From Mesostigma viride (Eukaryota; Streptophyta; Mesostigmatophyceae; Mesostigmatales; Mesostigmataceae): DNA of 26,000 nt. This document shows positions 1 through 10,196 of this stretch, piece after piece. The notes under the pieces are model-generated. The model saw nothing but the letters and a program-made list of their open reading frames with translations, ran no database searches and was not told where the DNA came from. Made by a program: the position numbers and the translations under genes. How positions within the stretch are numbered: the first letter of the stretch is position 1; every line of letters begins with the position of its first letter. The DNA lies in assembly GCA_009746045.1 (NCBI GenBank), contig RPFO01000017.1, positions 644,001 through 670,000 of the forward strand, written 5' to 3'.

Positions 1-245
1 GGGAGGGAGGGAGGGAGGGAGGAGGAGGGAGGGAGGGAGGGAGGGAGGGAGGGAGGGAGGGAGGAGGGAGGGAGGAGGGAGGAGGGAGGGAGGGAGGGAG
101 GGAGGGAGGAGGGAGGAGGGAGGGAGGGAGGGAGGAGGGAGGGAGGGAGGGAGGGGGAGGAGGGAGGGAGGAGGAGGGAGGAGGGAGGGAGGGAGGGAGG
201 GAGGGAGGGAGGGAGGGAGGGAGGGAGGAGGAGGAGGGAGGGAGG

Positions 246-308
<63 letters not shown>
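1..308. repeat. (GGGA)n / (GA)n microsatellite
   Basis: Positions 1-251 are GGGA units interrupted by GGA variants. They pass without a break into a pure GA dinucleotide run at about 252-308. The array continues off the left edge, so its true length is unknown. The strand asymmetry (purine only) could allow triplex or G-quadruplex structure, which is inference. Confidence 0.97.
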
Positions 309-310
<2 letters not shown>

Positions 311-344
311 GATGTCCGTGTCCGTGTGTGTCCGTGTACGTGTA

Positions 345-629
345 CGTGTGTGCGTGTGCGTGTGCGTGTGCGTGTGCGTGTGCGTGTGCGTGTGCGTGTG
401 CGTGTGCGTGTGCGTGTGCGTGTGCGTGTGCGTGTGCGTGTGCGTGTGCGTGTGCGTGTGCGTGTGCGTGTGCGTGTGCGTGTGCGTGTGCGTGTGCGTG
501 TGCGTGTGCGTGTGCGTGTGCGTGTGCGTGTGCGTGTGCGTGTGCGTGTGCGTGTGCGTGTGCGTGTGCGTGTGCGTGTGCGTGTGCGTGTGCGTGTGCG
601 TGTGCGTGTGCGTGTGCGTGTGCGTGTGC
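345..629. repeat. (GTGTGC)n hexanucleotide microsatellite
   Basis: About 46 nearly perfect copies of a GTGTGC hexamer follow a degenerate GTGTCC/GTGTAC leader at 312-345. The run is strictly alternating purine-pyrimidine, the pattern that favours Z-DNA. All plus frames stay open because the unit length is a multiple of three, which produces spurious VCVC, RVRV and CACA open frames. Confidence 0.97.
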
Positions 630-2715
630 ATGCGCACATGCCACATGTGCACATGCACGTATGGGTGGGCAGGGCATTGCGTTTGCAGCGACGACGTATA
701 CACAGTCCAGGTTACCATAGGCGTCCAGCCGGAACCTACGCCCGCTGTTTGCTGCTTAAAGCATCTTCAAGTTCTCGTTGAATGCCAGGGCGTTCCCCAT
801 TTTTGGACCACGTGTTTGAAGCGATGCCATATACACGCTCCAAGGTATCATAGTCGCAGCTATGAGAAAGCCACTCTAATGCACCAATGAGCATTTGCTC
901 GGGTCTTACCACGTCCAACCGGAGCCCGCGCCCGCCGTTGTCTGGAGATTCGGCTCGCTGATCGGGCCGATTTTCTCCAGTAAATAACCGAACGCCCACA
1001 GCGAGATATGGCATGTTTTGTGCATGTGACGGCGGGCGGCTCTGGGGTCGTCCCCAGCCAATAAACAAACCGGCTTTGAAACAATATCGACAGAGAAGCA
1101 CTGGCACCAACACCTGGAAAAACTTGCAAAGAAAGCGAACGCAGACAGGTAGCTGGAAAAGCGACATGCACGACAGGTCAACGGCGCGTTTTAATCATAT
1201 TTCTGCAGCACTGTATCAAATTGATGGGGGAGAAATTAGTGGTTTACAGCTGGACAAGACGTGCATGTTAGCCAGCATGCCCGGATGCATCTTGCACTTG
1301 CTTGACGTTTTGTGCCCTTTCCCGCGAAATCTGGGATGTCTTCCCGCGCCTCCGCCAGTTCACAAACGAGTTCACTGGCGAGCAGTTCACTACGTCGTTG
1401 CGACCCATGTGAGTGTGTGAACTCGAAGTGAAGGGCCGGTGAAGCGCCGGTGGCGACCCGGCCGTCGACCCAGTTCACAAAGAGTTCACCGACGGAGTTC
1501 ACCGAGCCTCATGTGAGTCGTGCCTTAAATTTTTTATTAGGCCGGATAATAATACCTACAGTCCGTGTAATACAGTATTTTTGTTTTTTCCACCCCCCCT
1601 GGCCCAGTTCACAAAGAGCCGGACTTGAACGGACGATAGTGTTGTACTATTTCAGGCAGGTTCAGGCTGCATATGATTCCACCGTTTTCCCTTCCTGATT
1701 CCACCGTTTTTCCTTCCCGATTCCTTGGATGAAATCTGTCCGAATCAGACAGAATAGTTCCTGCGGTGCCAAAAGGGCGGTTACGAAAATGTGTGGCTGG
1801 AGTTTGTGCGAGGTTAACTACTTTGACTGGTGCGCACTCGAAACTAGTCGGCATTGCTAGATGCCGCGGGGGTACACTCCAACTTGAAATCCGGACGTCG
1901 TGGGGGTCCAGGCTTGGGGAGGCTCGGTAATGCAATCGGCGGACTGAATTTTTTCCTCCTGTTCACCGCCTCATGTGCCTGATGTGAGTCTCATGTGCCT
2001 GACGGCTGACTGTCAGGCTGACTGATCTCATGACTGACTGGTAAAATTGCTGTAAGCGGCAGCGGCTTACTGCAGAATATTGTAGATCATCTCATGTCCA
2101 CTTTCCATTTGTCCACGCAACGTTTTTTTTTCCATATTTACAAATGGCGTTCGTCCGTTTTTTACTTCCATAAAGTTTATGAAACCCGTCAAATTTCATC
2201 TGGATCAGACAAACCCAGACAGTAGCATAACAGCTTGTATCCGCATTGTAGAAAGTTCAATGGCCGCTCGATATGTAAGCCCTCGCCAGCGCTGGTATGC
2301 GCTGTATGCGCTGGTAAATACCATATTTGTTTGTCCATCTGCATGTGCCGTGTATCAATATCGGACAGCAGGATGCAGGTCGGCATCCCTGGCCAGACGA
2401 CGGCAGCTGTTTCCTTGCAGAAATCGCTGTACTTCCTGTCGTGATATAATTGCAGTTGTGCCTTGTTAAAGCTGGTTAAATCATTTCGTCGGGATTGAAC
2501 CGGCCTATTACTTCACTGGGAGATGTGTTGCGACAACATGTGTGACGCCCGCACCACTGATCATCCCACTTAATGTTTTCGGGAGGTCTAGGTCAGCCGT
2601 GACGTTGTGCATGAGTGGAATGCACTCGGAGGAAAGGTTGTCATGAGGAGATCGTCGATTCCAGATCTGACCCTTTCAGTACTTAGCAATTAGGACACGT
2701 GAACTGCATAGCACG
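630..2715. other. Intergenic region without a convincing gene
   Basis: Apart from the possible remnant at 736-1167, no open frame here shows family motifs, splice structure or the GC-biased codon use of the genes further right. It holds several short dispersed direct repeats: CAGTTCACAAA at about 1360, 1470 and 1605, and CTCATGTG at about 1510, 1970 and 1991. A perfect CACGTG (E/G-box) hexamer lies about 20 bases upstream of the next gene's start codon and could be a promoter element. Confidence 0.6.
736..1167 (-). pseudogene. Possible transposase-like coding remnant (PIF/Harbinger-like helix-turn-helix segment?)
   Basis: A 143-codon minus-strand open frame. Its C-terminal half looks protein-like: a segment containing PEQMLIGALEWLSH followed by YDTLERVYGIASNTWSKN has the spacing of the helix-turn-helix region that precedes the DDE domain in PIF/Harbinger-type transposases (a run of L/A-rich helix, then a 'fgis.st' turn). 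No catalytic DDE segment follows, because the next sequence on that strand is microsatellite. The upstream half is low in recognisable content. It could equally be an orphan exon or chance frame; the family assignment is a weak inference. Confidence 0.25.
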
Positions 2716-3352
2716 ATGACGCAAGCCACGCTCAAGTCCTTGTTCGCTATCCGTGATGACTGCCGGTTCCATGATGGCACTTCGGAGCCAGGCACATATT
2801 CTCCGGACGCCCAAAGCTCAACATCGACTGTAAGCAACGAGCAAGCCAATTTTGCAGGCCGCCCTGCAGCCCCCCCAGGCACGGGCCCGAATCGGCCATC
2901 TCATGACCTAGACCCATCGCTGCCATACCTCGTCATCCCTGGCGTGTCGCCCCGTGCATCCGTAAGTGCCCAATGCAATGCATCCACGGCGGCAGATCCT
3001 ACCCGGCCACAGTTACCGCATGGCACAACCCCCAGCCCGAGCAGACTCGTCATCACGCGTGGGGATATGCACGAGCTGGCATGCACCCTGGGGGGCGTCC
3101 TGGTTGCCTCGGGCACTCTCTCCCCTGTGGGTGACCGCGTGGCGCTCGTCATGCCCAACGGGGCCGAGTACGTGGCCTCTCTCTACGGGATCACGTTCGC
3201 GCGCGCCGTCTGTGTGCCGCTCAACCCAACCTTCACGGGTGACGAGCTGCAGTTCTACCTCAGCGCCAACCGTGTGCGGCTCGCCCTGGTGGCTGCGGGC
3301 GCCAGCAACAAGTCCACACTGCTGCTGGTCTGCCAGCAGTTGGGCATCTCAG
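2716..3352 (+). CDS. Exon 1 of the fusion gene: N-terminal part of adenylation domain
   Basis: Encodes residues 1-212 plus one base of the next codon. After a poorly conserved N terminus of about 130 residues comes the conserved VALVMPNGAEYVASLYG and PLNPTFTGDELQFYLS segment, typical of the N-terminal subdomain of acyl-CoA synthetases. The donor is CAG|GTACTA. Reading on past it soon gives an unrelated Cys-rich tail and a stop, supporting the splice. Confidence 0.75.
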
Positions 3353-6300
3353 GTACTAGCCAAGTTCATAGGTGCTGCTTGCTGGCTGTTTTTCCGCCCT
3401 CTGGCTCGCAATCTGTTGAGGCCGTGTTCTGGCGGCCATCCTCTGACACGCAGTTGTAGAGTGATGTGCCCTTAGCAGAAGTGGCTGCTATGCAACCGCA
3501 TCATGCCACGTGGCCCCTGCGGCCCTGCTGCATGCACGCTTCGTAGCACCTCCCATCATTCCCACCGCCAGTAGTCTCCTGGTTGTCATTGAACTGAACT
3601 GGAATTTGCTTTCCCCTTGGCTAGCGGGCCAAGCGCTTGCATTAGAAGTAAAGTTAGCTAGTTATCGTCGCTGTCCTGCCGTCATCATGCCTGCATGCCC
3701 AGTCCACAGACAGATGGTACCCGTCTTCGACTGCAGTCCCTGGAATACAATGCACATACCATTGTAGGTCTCGTTGCATGAATCGCACCATGACGTACGG
3801 CTCCTGCGGCTGCATCAAATCCTAAACCCTAAACCTAACGCGTCCAGCAGCCATCACTGGCGCATTGCCACGCCCGTGGTGTCTATGCTCACTGTGCGCA
3901 TGCACTTGGCGGCGGCCACACCATTCCGGGATGACCGACCTCTGCTGCTTTCGTCATATATATGCACGCGTAAACTTAAAATCCCATCATACATAGCCAC
4001 CAAGATGCTGGCTGCTATATGCGCATAGGGCTGTCGCTGCAGCCGAATGGCGAGTTATTTGGCAGGCCCCAACTCCCCTTGCTTGCCCCGTGTGCGTCTT
4101 GCCTGCATGAATCCATGTAAAGCGCGGCACGCCGGCTGGACCACGGATGCCAGCACTAGTACACGTCATATCGGCACCGTCATATGGATATGGTCACGAG
4201 CCCTTATCTGTGGGTTAAGACATGCGTCCCTGCGCTCCCAATGCCTTGGCTCGCTGCATGCGCATGGAGTGCCCTTGTGGATGTGTGCGATGCTTGCACC
4301 AACCACTGCTCACCCATGCACACTGGACTTGTGCCGCCACCACCGCCTCCTCCCCTGCTCCCCTGCATGCCCAGTGTGGTCGGTGGCGGTCGACATTGGC
4401 CAGCAACCGTGCCAGGGGACAGCACAGGGGGGACCGGTGGCTCGCCGCGGCACGGCCACCTTCCCCTCCCCAGATCCAACGCCCCCAAGTCCGCGCTCAC
4501 CCCGTGATGATGACCCCCAAGTCGCGGGTGATGGCCAAGTTTCGCGTGAGGACTCGCTCCATCAAGAGACTGTGCGGGGCGACTCGGGATGTCGGGCACC
4601 TGGCAGGGAGGCGCCCCAGCTGAACGTCACGTGGGAGCAGGGACCCGCTCAGGTGGCGGCCATCAGCAACGTTGCGGCGCGCGATGTGCTGTCCCGCAGG
4701 CCACCTCCCGACGGGGATGACGTGGCGCTCATTCTGCACACATCCGGCACCACGGGCGCGCCCAAGTGCGTGCCGCTACGCCACCGCCAGCTGGTGTGGC
4801 GCGCCCTGGCGGCCACCCGCATGTTCCAGCTGTCCCAAGCGGACGCGTGCATGATGGTGGCGCCGCTGTTCCACGTACTCGGTTTGGGGCTGGGGCTGCT
4901 CACGCCGTTGGCGTCGGGGGGGGCGGTCATGGTGACCCCTGGCTTTGACGTGGACTCGTTCTTTGACGTGGTGGCGGCGGAGAAGGTCACATGGGTGCCG
5001 GCGGCGCCCACCATCCACCGCGCGGTGCTGGCGGCAGCCCTGGCACGGCCGGACAAGGTGATGGGGTGGACTGGGCTCATGTCACGACACCTCCTTTTTC
5101 GTCCCATTGACCCTTGTGTCTTGTAGTATTATATAGACCTAGTAGTATCTAGTAGTATCTAGTAGTATATGTGACGTTTGTGCATAATGTGTGTGCATAG
5201 TGTGGGGTTGGGGGACAGGGGGGGGGGGGGAATGTGGATGAGCTGGCCGCTCCAGCAGGGATGAAAGGGCGTATCCATTAGATCATGTGCGAATGACAAC
5301 CTTGGCCCCCTCCCCTGCAGGTGGGATGGATGGGCGCGTGGGCGGCCCCAGAAGGTGCAGGCATCGGCTTTGTGGATTTACTGGGTGGCATCTCTGGATA
5401 CCCGCCCGGAGTTAGGCGCTCAGGACCGATATGTGCGGTGCTTAGTAGACAGGAGCCGGTGGACAGGGATAAAATGATTGGCTCATGGTTGCTTTCCTTC
5501 CCTTCTTCCATTTTCAAGGTAGAATAGTTTGCCAGCACAGCCAGCCTGGCGTGGGGCATCTGGTGACGTATTCCTTCAGTTAGCCATGGACCGAAGTGTG
5601 CCTGCGGAGAGGAGCCAATGGAAGCGTGAGCATCGATGGACCTGCCATGCGGCTTCGTGTTGGGAGCGCCGGCACACTTTTACAACTGCTGGCATGTGGC
5701 CATATAGGCACGGCGCCAAGGGTACAGCTAGCCATGCTCGCATGCACGTCCCTCCCCCACCCATTAACAACTGCCAGGTTTGCCGTGCCCGCCGGTTGCT
5801 GGTCTTCGCTGTCCGCCCGTGGCTGGCCTTTGCTCTCCACCTGCAGGTCTGGCCACGTGGGCAGGTGCGCATGCTGGTAACTGGCGGTGCCCCAATGCTC
5901 CGACGCGAGCTGGCAGAGCTTGAGCGCGTGCTGCACACGTGCGTGATCAGCATCTACGGCCTCTCGGAGACGTCCACTGTTGCTAGCACACGATACCGCC
6001 CGCCACTAGATGGCCCCGAGGAGGGGGGGAATGGGGTTGGGGCGACCCGCGGTGGCGGTAGGGGCAACGATGGCAAGGCTGGCCAGGACGGTTCAAGTAC
6101 CAGCCAAGGTGCCCATGAACACCAACGTGCTGATGGCGGCCGCAACACTCATGGTCACCAAAGTGCGCCATCAGAAGCTAGGCTGCTCACGGATGCGAAT
6201 GCTGTTGATTCTGCGGACCTAGATGGTGACGCACCAGCCATCGTGGGGGTTCCTTTCTACGGGGTGGAACTGGCGCTTCTGGATGATGCTGGCGCACGCG

Positions 6301-9300
6301 TCAAGGGTGACGTTGACCACCCAGGCGAGGTGTGCGTGCGAGGGCCGGGCATATTCGATGGCTATGAGGACGCACCGCCCGAGCTGGATGCGGATTGCTT
6401 CCATCCGGCACACGCAGGCAGGGAAGCCCCTGATGGTGACAGGGAGGCTGGAGGTGGCAGCCAAGATAAAGAATCGCTTGCCCGCGCTAGCTGCAGTGGC
6501 CATGAAAAAGGGTTGAAGTACGCGGCGGCTGCCCATGGCCATGTCTCTCTGCTGGCATCCGGAGCGCCAATGAGCACCGATGGCGTGCGCAGGGGTGCAT
6601 GCCATGAAGGGGCCCAGCCATCATCACAGTCGCATGCGCTGTCGTCATCCCAGCCATCATGCCCTTTGGATTCACGGTCATCATCCCTGCCTTCGCCCCA
6701 ACCACTAAACCCCTCGCGCTCACCGTCATCCTCCCACCCTGCCGCGAATTTGTCGCACCTCCGCTGGTTCCGTTCGGGCGACCTTGGCTACCTGGACGCC
6801 AACAGGGATTTGGTCATTTGTGGCCGGCGGTCCGACTTCATCAACAAGGGCGGCATGAAAGTGAACCCTTCTGAGGTCGAACGGGTGATCAAACAACACC
6901 CGGCCGTCGCGGACGCCGCCGCATTCCCGTTGGAAGACCCGCTGTACGGCCAGGTGGTGGCCGCGTGCGTGGTGCTGGCGGACGCGACAGGTGGCGCCGC
7001 CGGAGATGCTGGGCCAAATGGTGGCGCAGAAGACAGCTGCGGCAGGTCTTTGCAAACGGGCCAGACTGATTCCAGGGTGGCAGGGGCCGGTAGGGGCTGC
7101 TCGCCAGGCCAGGGGGATGTGTCAACGGGGGAGCAACTGCACGGCCGGTTGACCCACAATGACCTGCGCGCGCACTGCTCTACCCACCTCGCCACGTACA
7201 AGCTGCCCGGATCCTTCTTTGTCACATCCTCCCTGCCGACCAATGCAGCTGGCAAGGTGCTGCGCCGCCAGCTGGCGCAGATGGCGTCCGATGGGTCGCT
7301 TGCCCGCCTGCCGTGGGATGTCCGCAGCGGCGGAGGCGATGCCCCCGTGGCACCCCGCACGGCCCTTGAGCGACGGGTGGCCGCCATATGGCAGCGCGCA
7401 CTGGGCCTGTCCTGTGTGTCTGTGGTGGACCATTTCCTGCACCTGGGGGGCCACTCGCTCAACGCCGCACGGCTCATGCAGCAGATGAAGGATGCGGACC
7501 CTGAACTGGCTGAGGCACTGCTGCGGGGGAGGGACGGCCAGGGGGGTGGCAGTGGGGGGGCGGATGGCAGCGCGCTCATGGAGCTGTCCACGGTAGAACA
7601 GATGGCGTGCGCTGCTGAGGTGGCGATGGCGGGCAAGCAGCCGGGCACGGCAGCTACAGGGGCCAGGGATGGGGCGGCAAAGGGCAAAAGGACTCCGTGG
7701 TCGGAGCCGCAGGACAGGGTGTGGTTTCTTAGCGGCTTGGCGGGTGATGATGACGGCAGTGGCGGCGGTCAGAATGCATGGCAACACGCGGGCGTGTCCC
7801 TAGCGCTGGCGAACGCGCAGCTCCTCTGGTCATACGCGGTCGTGGCCATGCACTTTGGCCACTGCGGGGGGCAGAACCTGCGCTGTGAGTGGTTATTGTC
7901 ACCTGTCACACGACACCGTGGGGGGGGGGGGCGATGTGCCGGATGTGTTGGGATGGTTCCCCCATGCATGTATGTGTTTGCATTTGTGCCGTGTCCTACC
8001 GCCTTGGAGCCATGCCAGTTGCCAACATGTAGGAGTGTATTTTCCCTGCCCTTTTTCTTAGCCATTCACTGCCCCCTTGCCTGCCTGGGCACCATGGGCA
8101 ATGGCTGTTTCAAGCTTCCGTTTCAACGCCGCATGGCTGTGCTGAACTCGGGATGCCGCATCACGTAGACAAGGGCACGGCAGGCATGCTGACTTGACAT
8201 AGCGCGCACATGCTTACGGCAATACCTAGCGCAGCATCCCCTATCGTCGCCACCTATGGCTTGCCATACTTGCTGCTTGCATTGTCTATGTTTGGTATGT
8301 TGTTGATGTGCTGGCCAGTGCATCCTCTTGGGTGTAATCATTATCCTCGGCCTGGTCAGCAGAGAGCGAGGCCAAGGACCCCGCGTGCATGGTAACGCAC
8401 CCTTCTGCCTCGTCATCCCGCACTCTTGTCGTTATAGTAGCAACAACAACGGCCAAGGACCCCGCGTGCATGCGAACCCATCTAATCACCCATCTAATCA
8501 CCCATCTGCTACCCCCCTAACACACATCTGCCTCGCTATACCTTGCCTCTTGTTTTTTTTTTTAACCCAGGCTTCCAAAACACATCCTTGAGGGGGGTCT
8601 GGTCACCCTCCGACACCTCGCTCGCCAACTTCGTCCCCAAGATGGCCCCTGGGTCCCTCCAGGGCCTCTCGCTGGCCTCCGGCCTGGGTGCTGGCCGCAG
8701 CGGCGTGCAGCCGCGCCAGGTGCTGTATTTGGCGCTGCTGGCGCTGCTCATGGAGTATGGCATCTGCAACCCGTTTGACGCGCTGGTGGTGTCCCCAGGG
8801 GAGCGCTTCTCCACCACGGCGCACCTGTGGGCGCTGTGGGCACTCGCAGCGAACCACGGGCTCGTGTACGCGTTCATGGGCACGAACGCAGCCACACCAC
8901 ACGATCCAGCTCACCCAAAGACAGATGCGGCCACACCACAGGAAGCGAATCGACCAGGAAGCTCATCTAGCTCTACAGGACATGGGGCGAAACCCATGGA
9001 TCCGCATAGGCCGGGTCACCGCGTGCTCACCAGCACTAGTGTCTCCTTGCGGCGATGTTTTCTGCTGGCCACCGCGCTGGCCATCCATTTCTTGCTGCCG
9101 GCACTCCTGGCCCTGGTCAGCCCTCCGCAGGAGGCGATGCGCATCCCCGGCGTGTGGGTGGGCCCCTGGGGCATGCACCAGCCAGGGTGGCACCCGCTGG
9201 GCCCCCGCGTGTTTACCGTGCTGCTTCCCTTTGTGCTGGGGTTCTTGTGCGAACGTCCGCTTTTGCGGATGGTGGCGTGGGCGCGGTGCCGGACGTGGGC

Positions 9301-9826
9301 GCGGGGTCTCTCCCTCGCGCTCTACGTGCAGTATGGGTGCATGGGTGCATTCTTCATCCGGCAGCCAGGGACGTCCCTGCTGGATCTCCGCAATGCCGCC
9401 GCCACGGGCCAGTACGCCAGCCTTGCGGATGTCATGGCGGGCGGGGCGTGGGACTGGGTCAGCCAGCTCACGGCGCACGCCCAGAACACGCTTACCTCAT
9501 TCGCGTTGGTGGTCCTGCCTATCATCTTCCTGCCATCCCACGGCGGCCTGCTGGCGTGGGTGGGCAACATGCCGCTGCCCTCCTTTCTGCTGCACCCGCT
9601 CCTGTTGCGGCTGGTGGAACCGACCTGCTTCTGGCTGCTGGCACAGACGGGGCACCTGCTCCCGCTCACCCTGGCGATCATTATCCTGTTCCCCTTTTTG
9701 TGCCAGGCAGCCATCACGGTGACTTTTCGCTGGCTGGAATGGCGGCGTGTGCCCATGGGGCTCGCCCTGGTATCTTTGGCGGTCATGCTGGCAGGTGTCC
9801 GCCTGCTCCGTAGCTTGGTCACCTGA
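2716..9826 (+). CDS. Adenylation - carrier - membrane acyltransferase fusion protein (four exons, 1504 aa)
   Basis: Exons 2716-3352, 4474-5057, 5847-7884 and 8571-9826 join in frame through GT-AG introns of phase 1, 0 and 1, giving 1504 codons plus stop. Residues about 1-900 form an ANL-superfamily adenylation domain closest in feel to plant/fungal AAE3/Pcs60 oxalyl-CoA synthetases. It has the P-loop SGTTGAPK at 303-310, YGLSETS near 444-450, SGDLGYLD with Asp719, INKGGMKVNPSEVE at 739-752, and NAAGKVLRR with the catalytic Lys877. A carrier domain follows, with LGGHSL and the phosphopantetheine-accepting Ser944. From about 1060 to the end is a polytopic membrane domain resembling the acyltransferase-3 family, with a His in the first helix (AMHFG, His1076) and a late LLHPLLL helix (His1428). 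The predicted role is to activate a carboxylate as acyl-AMP, load it on the carrier, and transfer it to an acceptor at or across a membrane. Substrate and acceptor are unknown. Two long low-complexity insertions (about 455-535 and 585-710) sit in the adenylation domain. The start is the first Met of the open exon and is not independently supported. Confidence 0.85.
3353..4473 (+). other. Intron 1 of the fusion gene
   Basis: 1121 bases, phase 1, ending in a pyrimidine-rich tract and CCCCAG. It holds a short interstitial telomere-like motif (CCTAAACCCTAAACCTAA, about 3822-3839) and otherwise nothing recognisable. A smaller unrecognised exon inside it cannot be excluded, but the flanking exons join directly in frame. 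Confidence 0.65.
4474..5057 (+). CDS. Exon 2 of the fusion gene: P-loop part of adenylation domain
   Basis: Encodes a non-conserved acidic/Pro-rich start of about 45 residues, then the ATP-binding core: ILHTSGTTGAPKCVPL, MVAPLFHVLGLGLGLL, and TWVPAAPTIHRAVL, the last a segment characteristic of AAE3/Pcs60-like ligases. The exon ends after Lys (AAG|GTGATG), phase 0. The acceptor CCCCAG at 4469-4473 restores exactly the frame left open by exon 1. Confidence 0.8.
5058..5846 (+). other. Intron 2 of the fusion gene
   Basis: 789 bases, phase 0. It contains a short TAGTAGTATC tandem near 5140-5170, a G-run near 5216-5231, and an internal acceptor-like CCCCTGCAG at about 5312-5320. Aligning by eye with AAE3-type proteins, the segments on either side (APTIHRAVL...ARPDK and VWPRGQVRMLVTGGAPM) are adjacent in the family, so no exon appears to be missing. 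Confidence 0.7.
5847..7884 (+). CDS. Exon 3 of the fusion gene: rest of adenylation domain, carrier domain, first membrane helix
   Basis: A 2038-base exon starting after CTGCAG. It covers the GGAPM/YGLSETS region, the hinge SGDLGY, the C-terminal subdomain with Lys877, then the carrier domain: ALERRVAAIWQRALGL, VVDHFLHLGGHSLNAARL, with Ser944 encoded at 7455-7457. After a Gly/Ala-rich linker comes the first hydrophobic segment LLWSYAVVAMHFG of the membrane domain. Gly/Ser/Pro-rich insertions at about 5990-6220 and 6400-6750 keep the frame open. The donor is CGCT|GTGAGT. Confidence 0.85.
7885..8570 (+). other. Intron 3 of the fusion gene
   Basis: 686 bases, phase 1, consensus GTGAGT donor and a T-rich tract before CCCAG. 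It contains a G-run (7919-7930), a direct repeat of GGCCAAGGACCCCGCGTGCA about 80 bases apart (near 8371 and 8451), and a small CCCATCTAAT tandem near 8477-8510. Confidence 0.75.
8571..9826 (+). CDS. Exon 4 of the fusion gene: polytopic membrane acyltransferase-3-like domain
   Basis: Encodes residues 1087-1504. Several strongly hydrophobic helices are visible, including VLYLALLALLMEYGI, LLATALAIHFLLPALLALV, VFTVLLPFVLGFLC, LTSFALVVLPIIFLP, FLLHPLLLRLV, PLTLAIIILFPFLCQ and MGLALVSLAVMLAGV. They are separated by short loops and one longer hydrophilic loop rich in His/Pro/Ser near 8890-9040. The layout and the late 'sFLLHP' helix fit acyltransferase-3 family membrane O-acyltransferases, but similarity is distant and an MBOAT or unrelated membrane domain should be considered. 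The stop is TGA at 9824-9826. Confidence 0.75.
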
Positions 9827-10196
9827 TCAGTGAGTATATGAGCTGCAGACCGAGCTCTCTTTTTTCTTTCTCCTCAACACTCCTTTTGTGTGTGTGTTTT
9901 TTTTGGCAAGCCTGCTTGCTGAGCTGTGGTAGGCAGTTTATCTGCAAGAATTTTTTGAAGCTCAGCAAGCTTGCATCTTTCGGAGCTCTGCAAGAATGTG
10001 TAGCAATAGCACAGGTGTGCTGATGCAGCGCGGATGGCATCATGCAGTCCCGTCACAGGGATAATTTTGAAACTGCCCTGGATAGTTTCCTGCTGGCAGA
10101 GCTCCCTCTAGGGCTTTGTGCCAGCGCTGCTTGACCCACAGCTGCCAATCGACCCAGCGGTCTATCAGCTGCTTTTTGACCCAGCCTCATTGTACA
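9827..10196. other. 3' flank of the fusion gene, no gene seen
   Basis: About 370 AT-richer bases between the fusion gene's stop and the first LINE-like copy. It presumably carries the 3' UTR. I see neither a TGTAA (the usual volvocine poly(A) signal) nor an AATAAA. A T/TTTG-rich stretch at 9857-9905 and a near-inverted pair around AGCTCAGCAAGC / GCTTGCTGAGCT (9910-9970) are present. Confidence 0.5.

Noticed and set aside
309-890. Long VCVC, RVRV and CACA open frames
   Set aside because: They are translations of the GTGTGC microsatellite, which keeps all frames open; no protein-like sequence follows.
2485-2510. tRNA T-arm-like GGGATTGAACC
   Set aside because: One base short of the conserved GGGATTCGAACC on the complementary strand, and no matching A-box or cloverleaf found around it.
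6788-7687. 299-codon minus-strand frame opposite exon 3 of the fusion gene
   Set aside because: Antisense shadow of GC-rich coding sequence; it lacks motifs, while the plus strand shows adenylation and carrier motifs in order.
8688-9722. 344-codon plus-strand frame overlapping exon 4
   Set aside because: Arg/Cys/Trp-rich, typical of an off-frame reading of GC-rich DNA; the other frame gives clear membrane helices and fits the splice phase.
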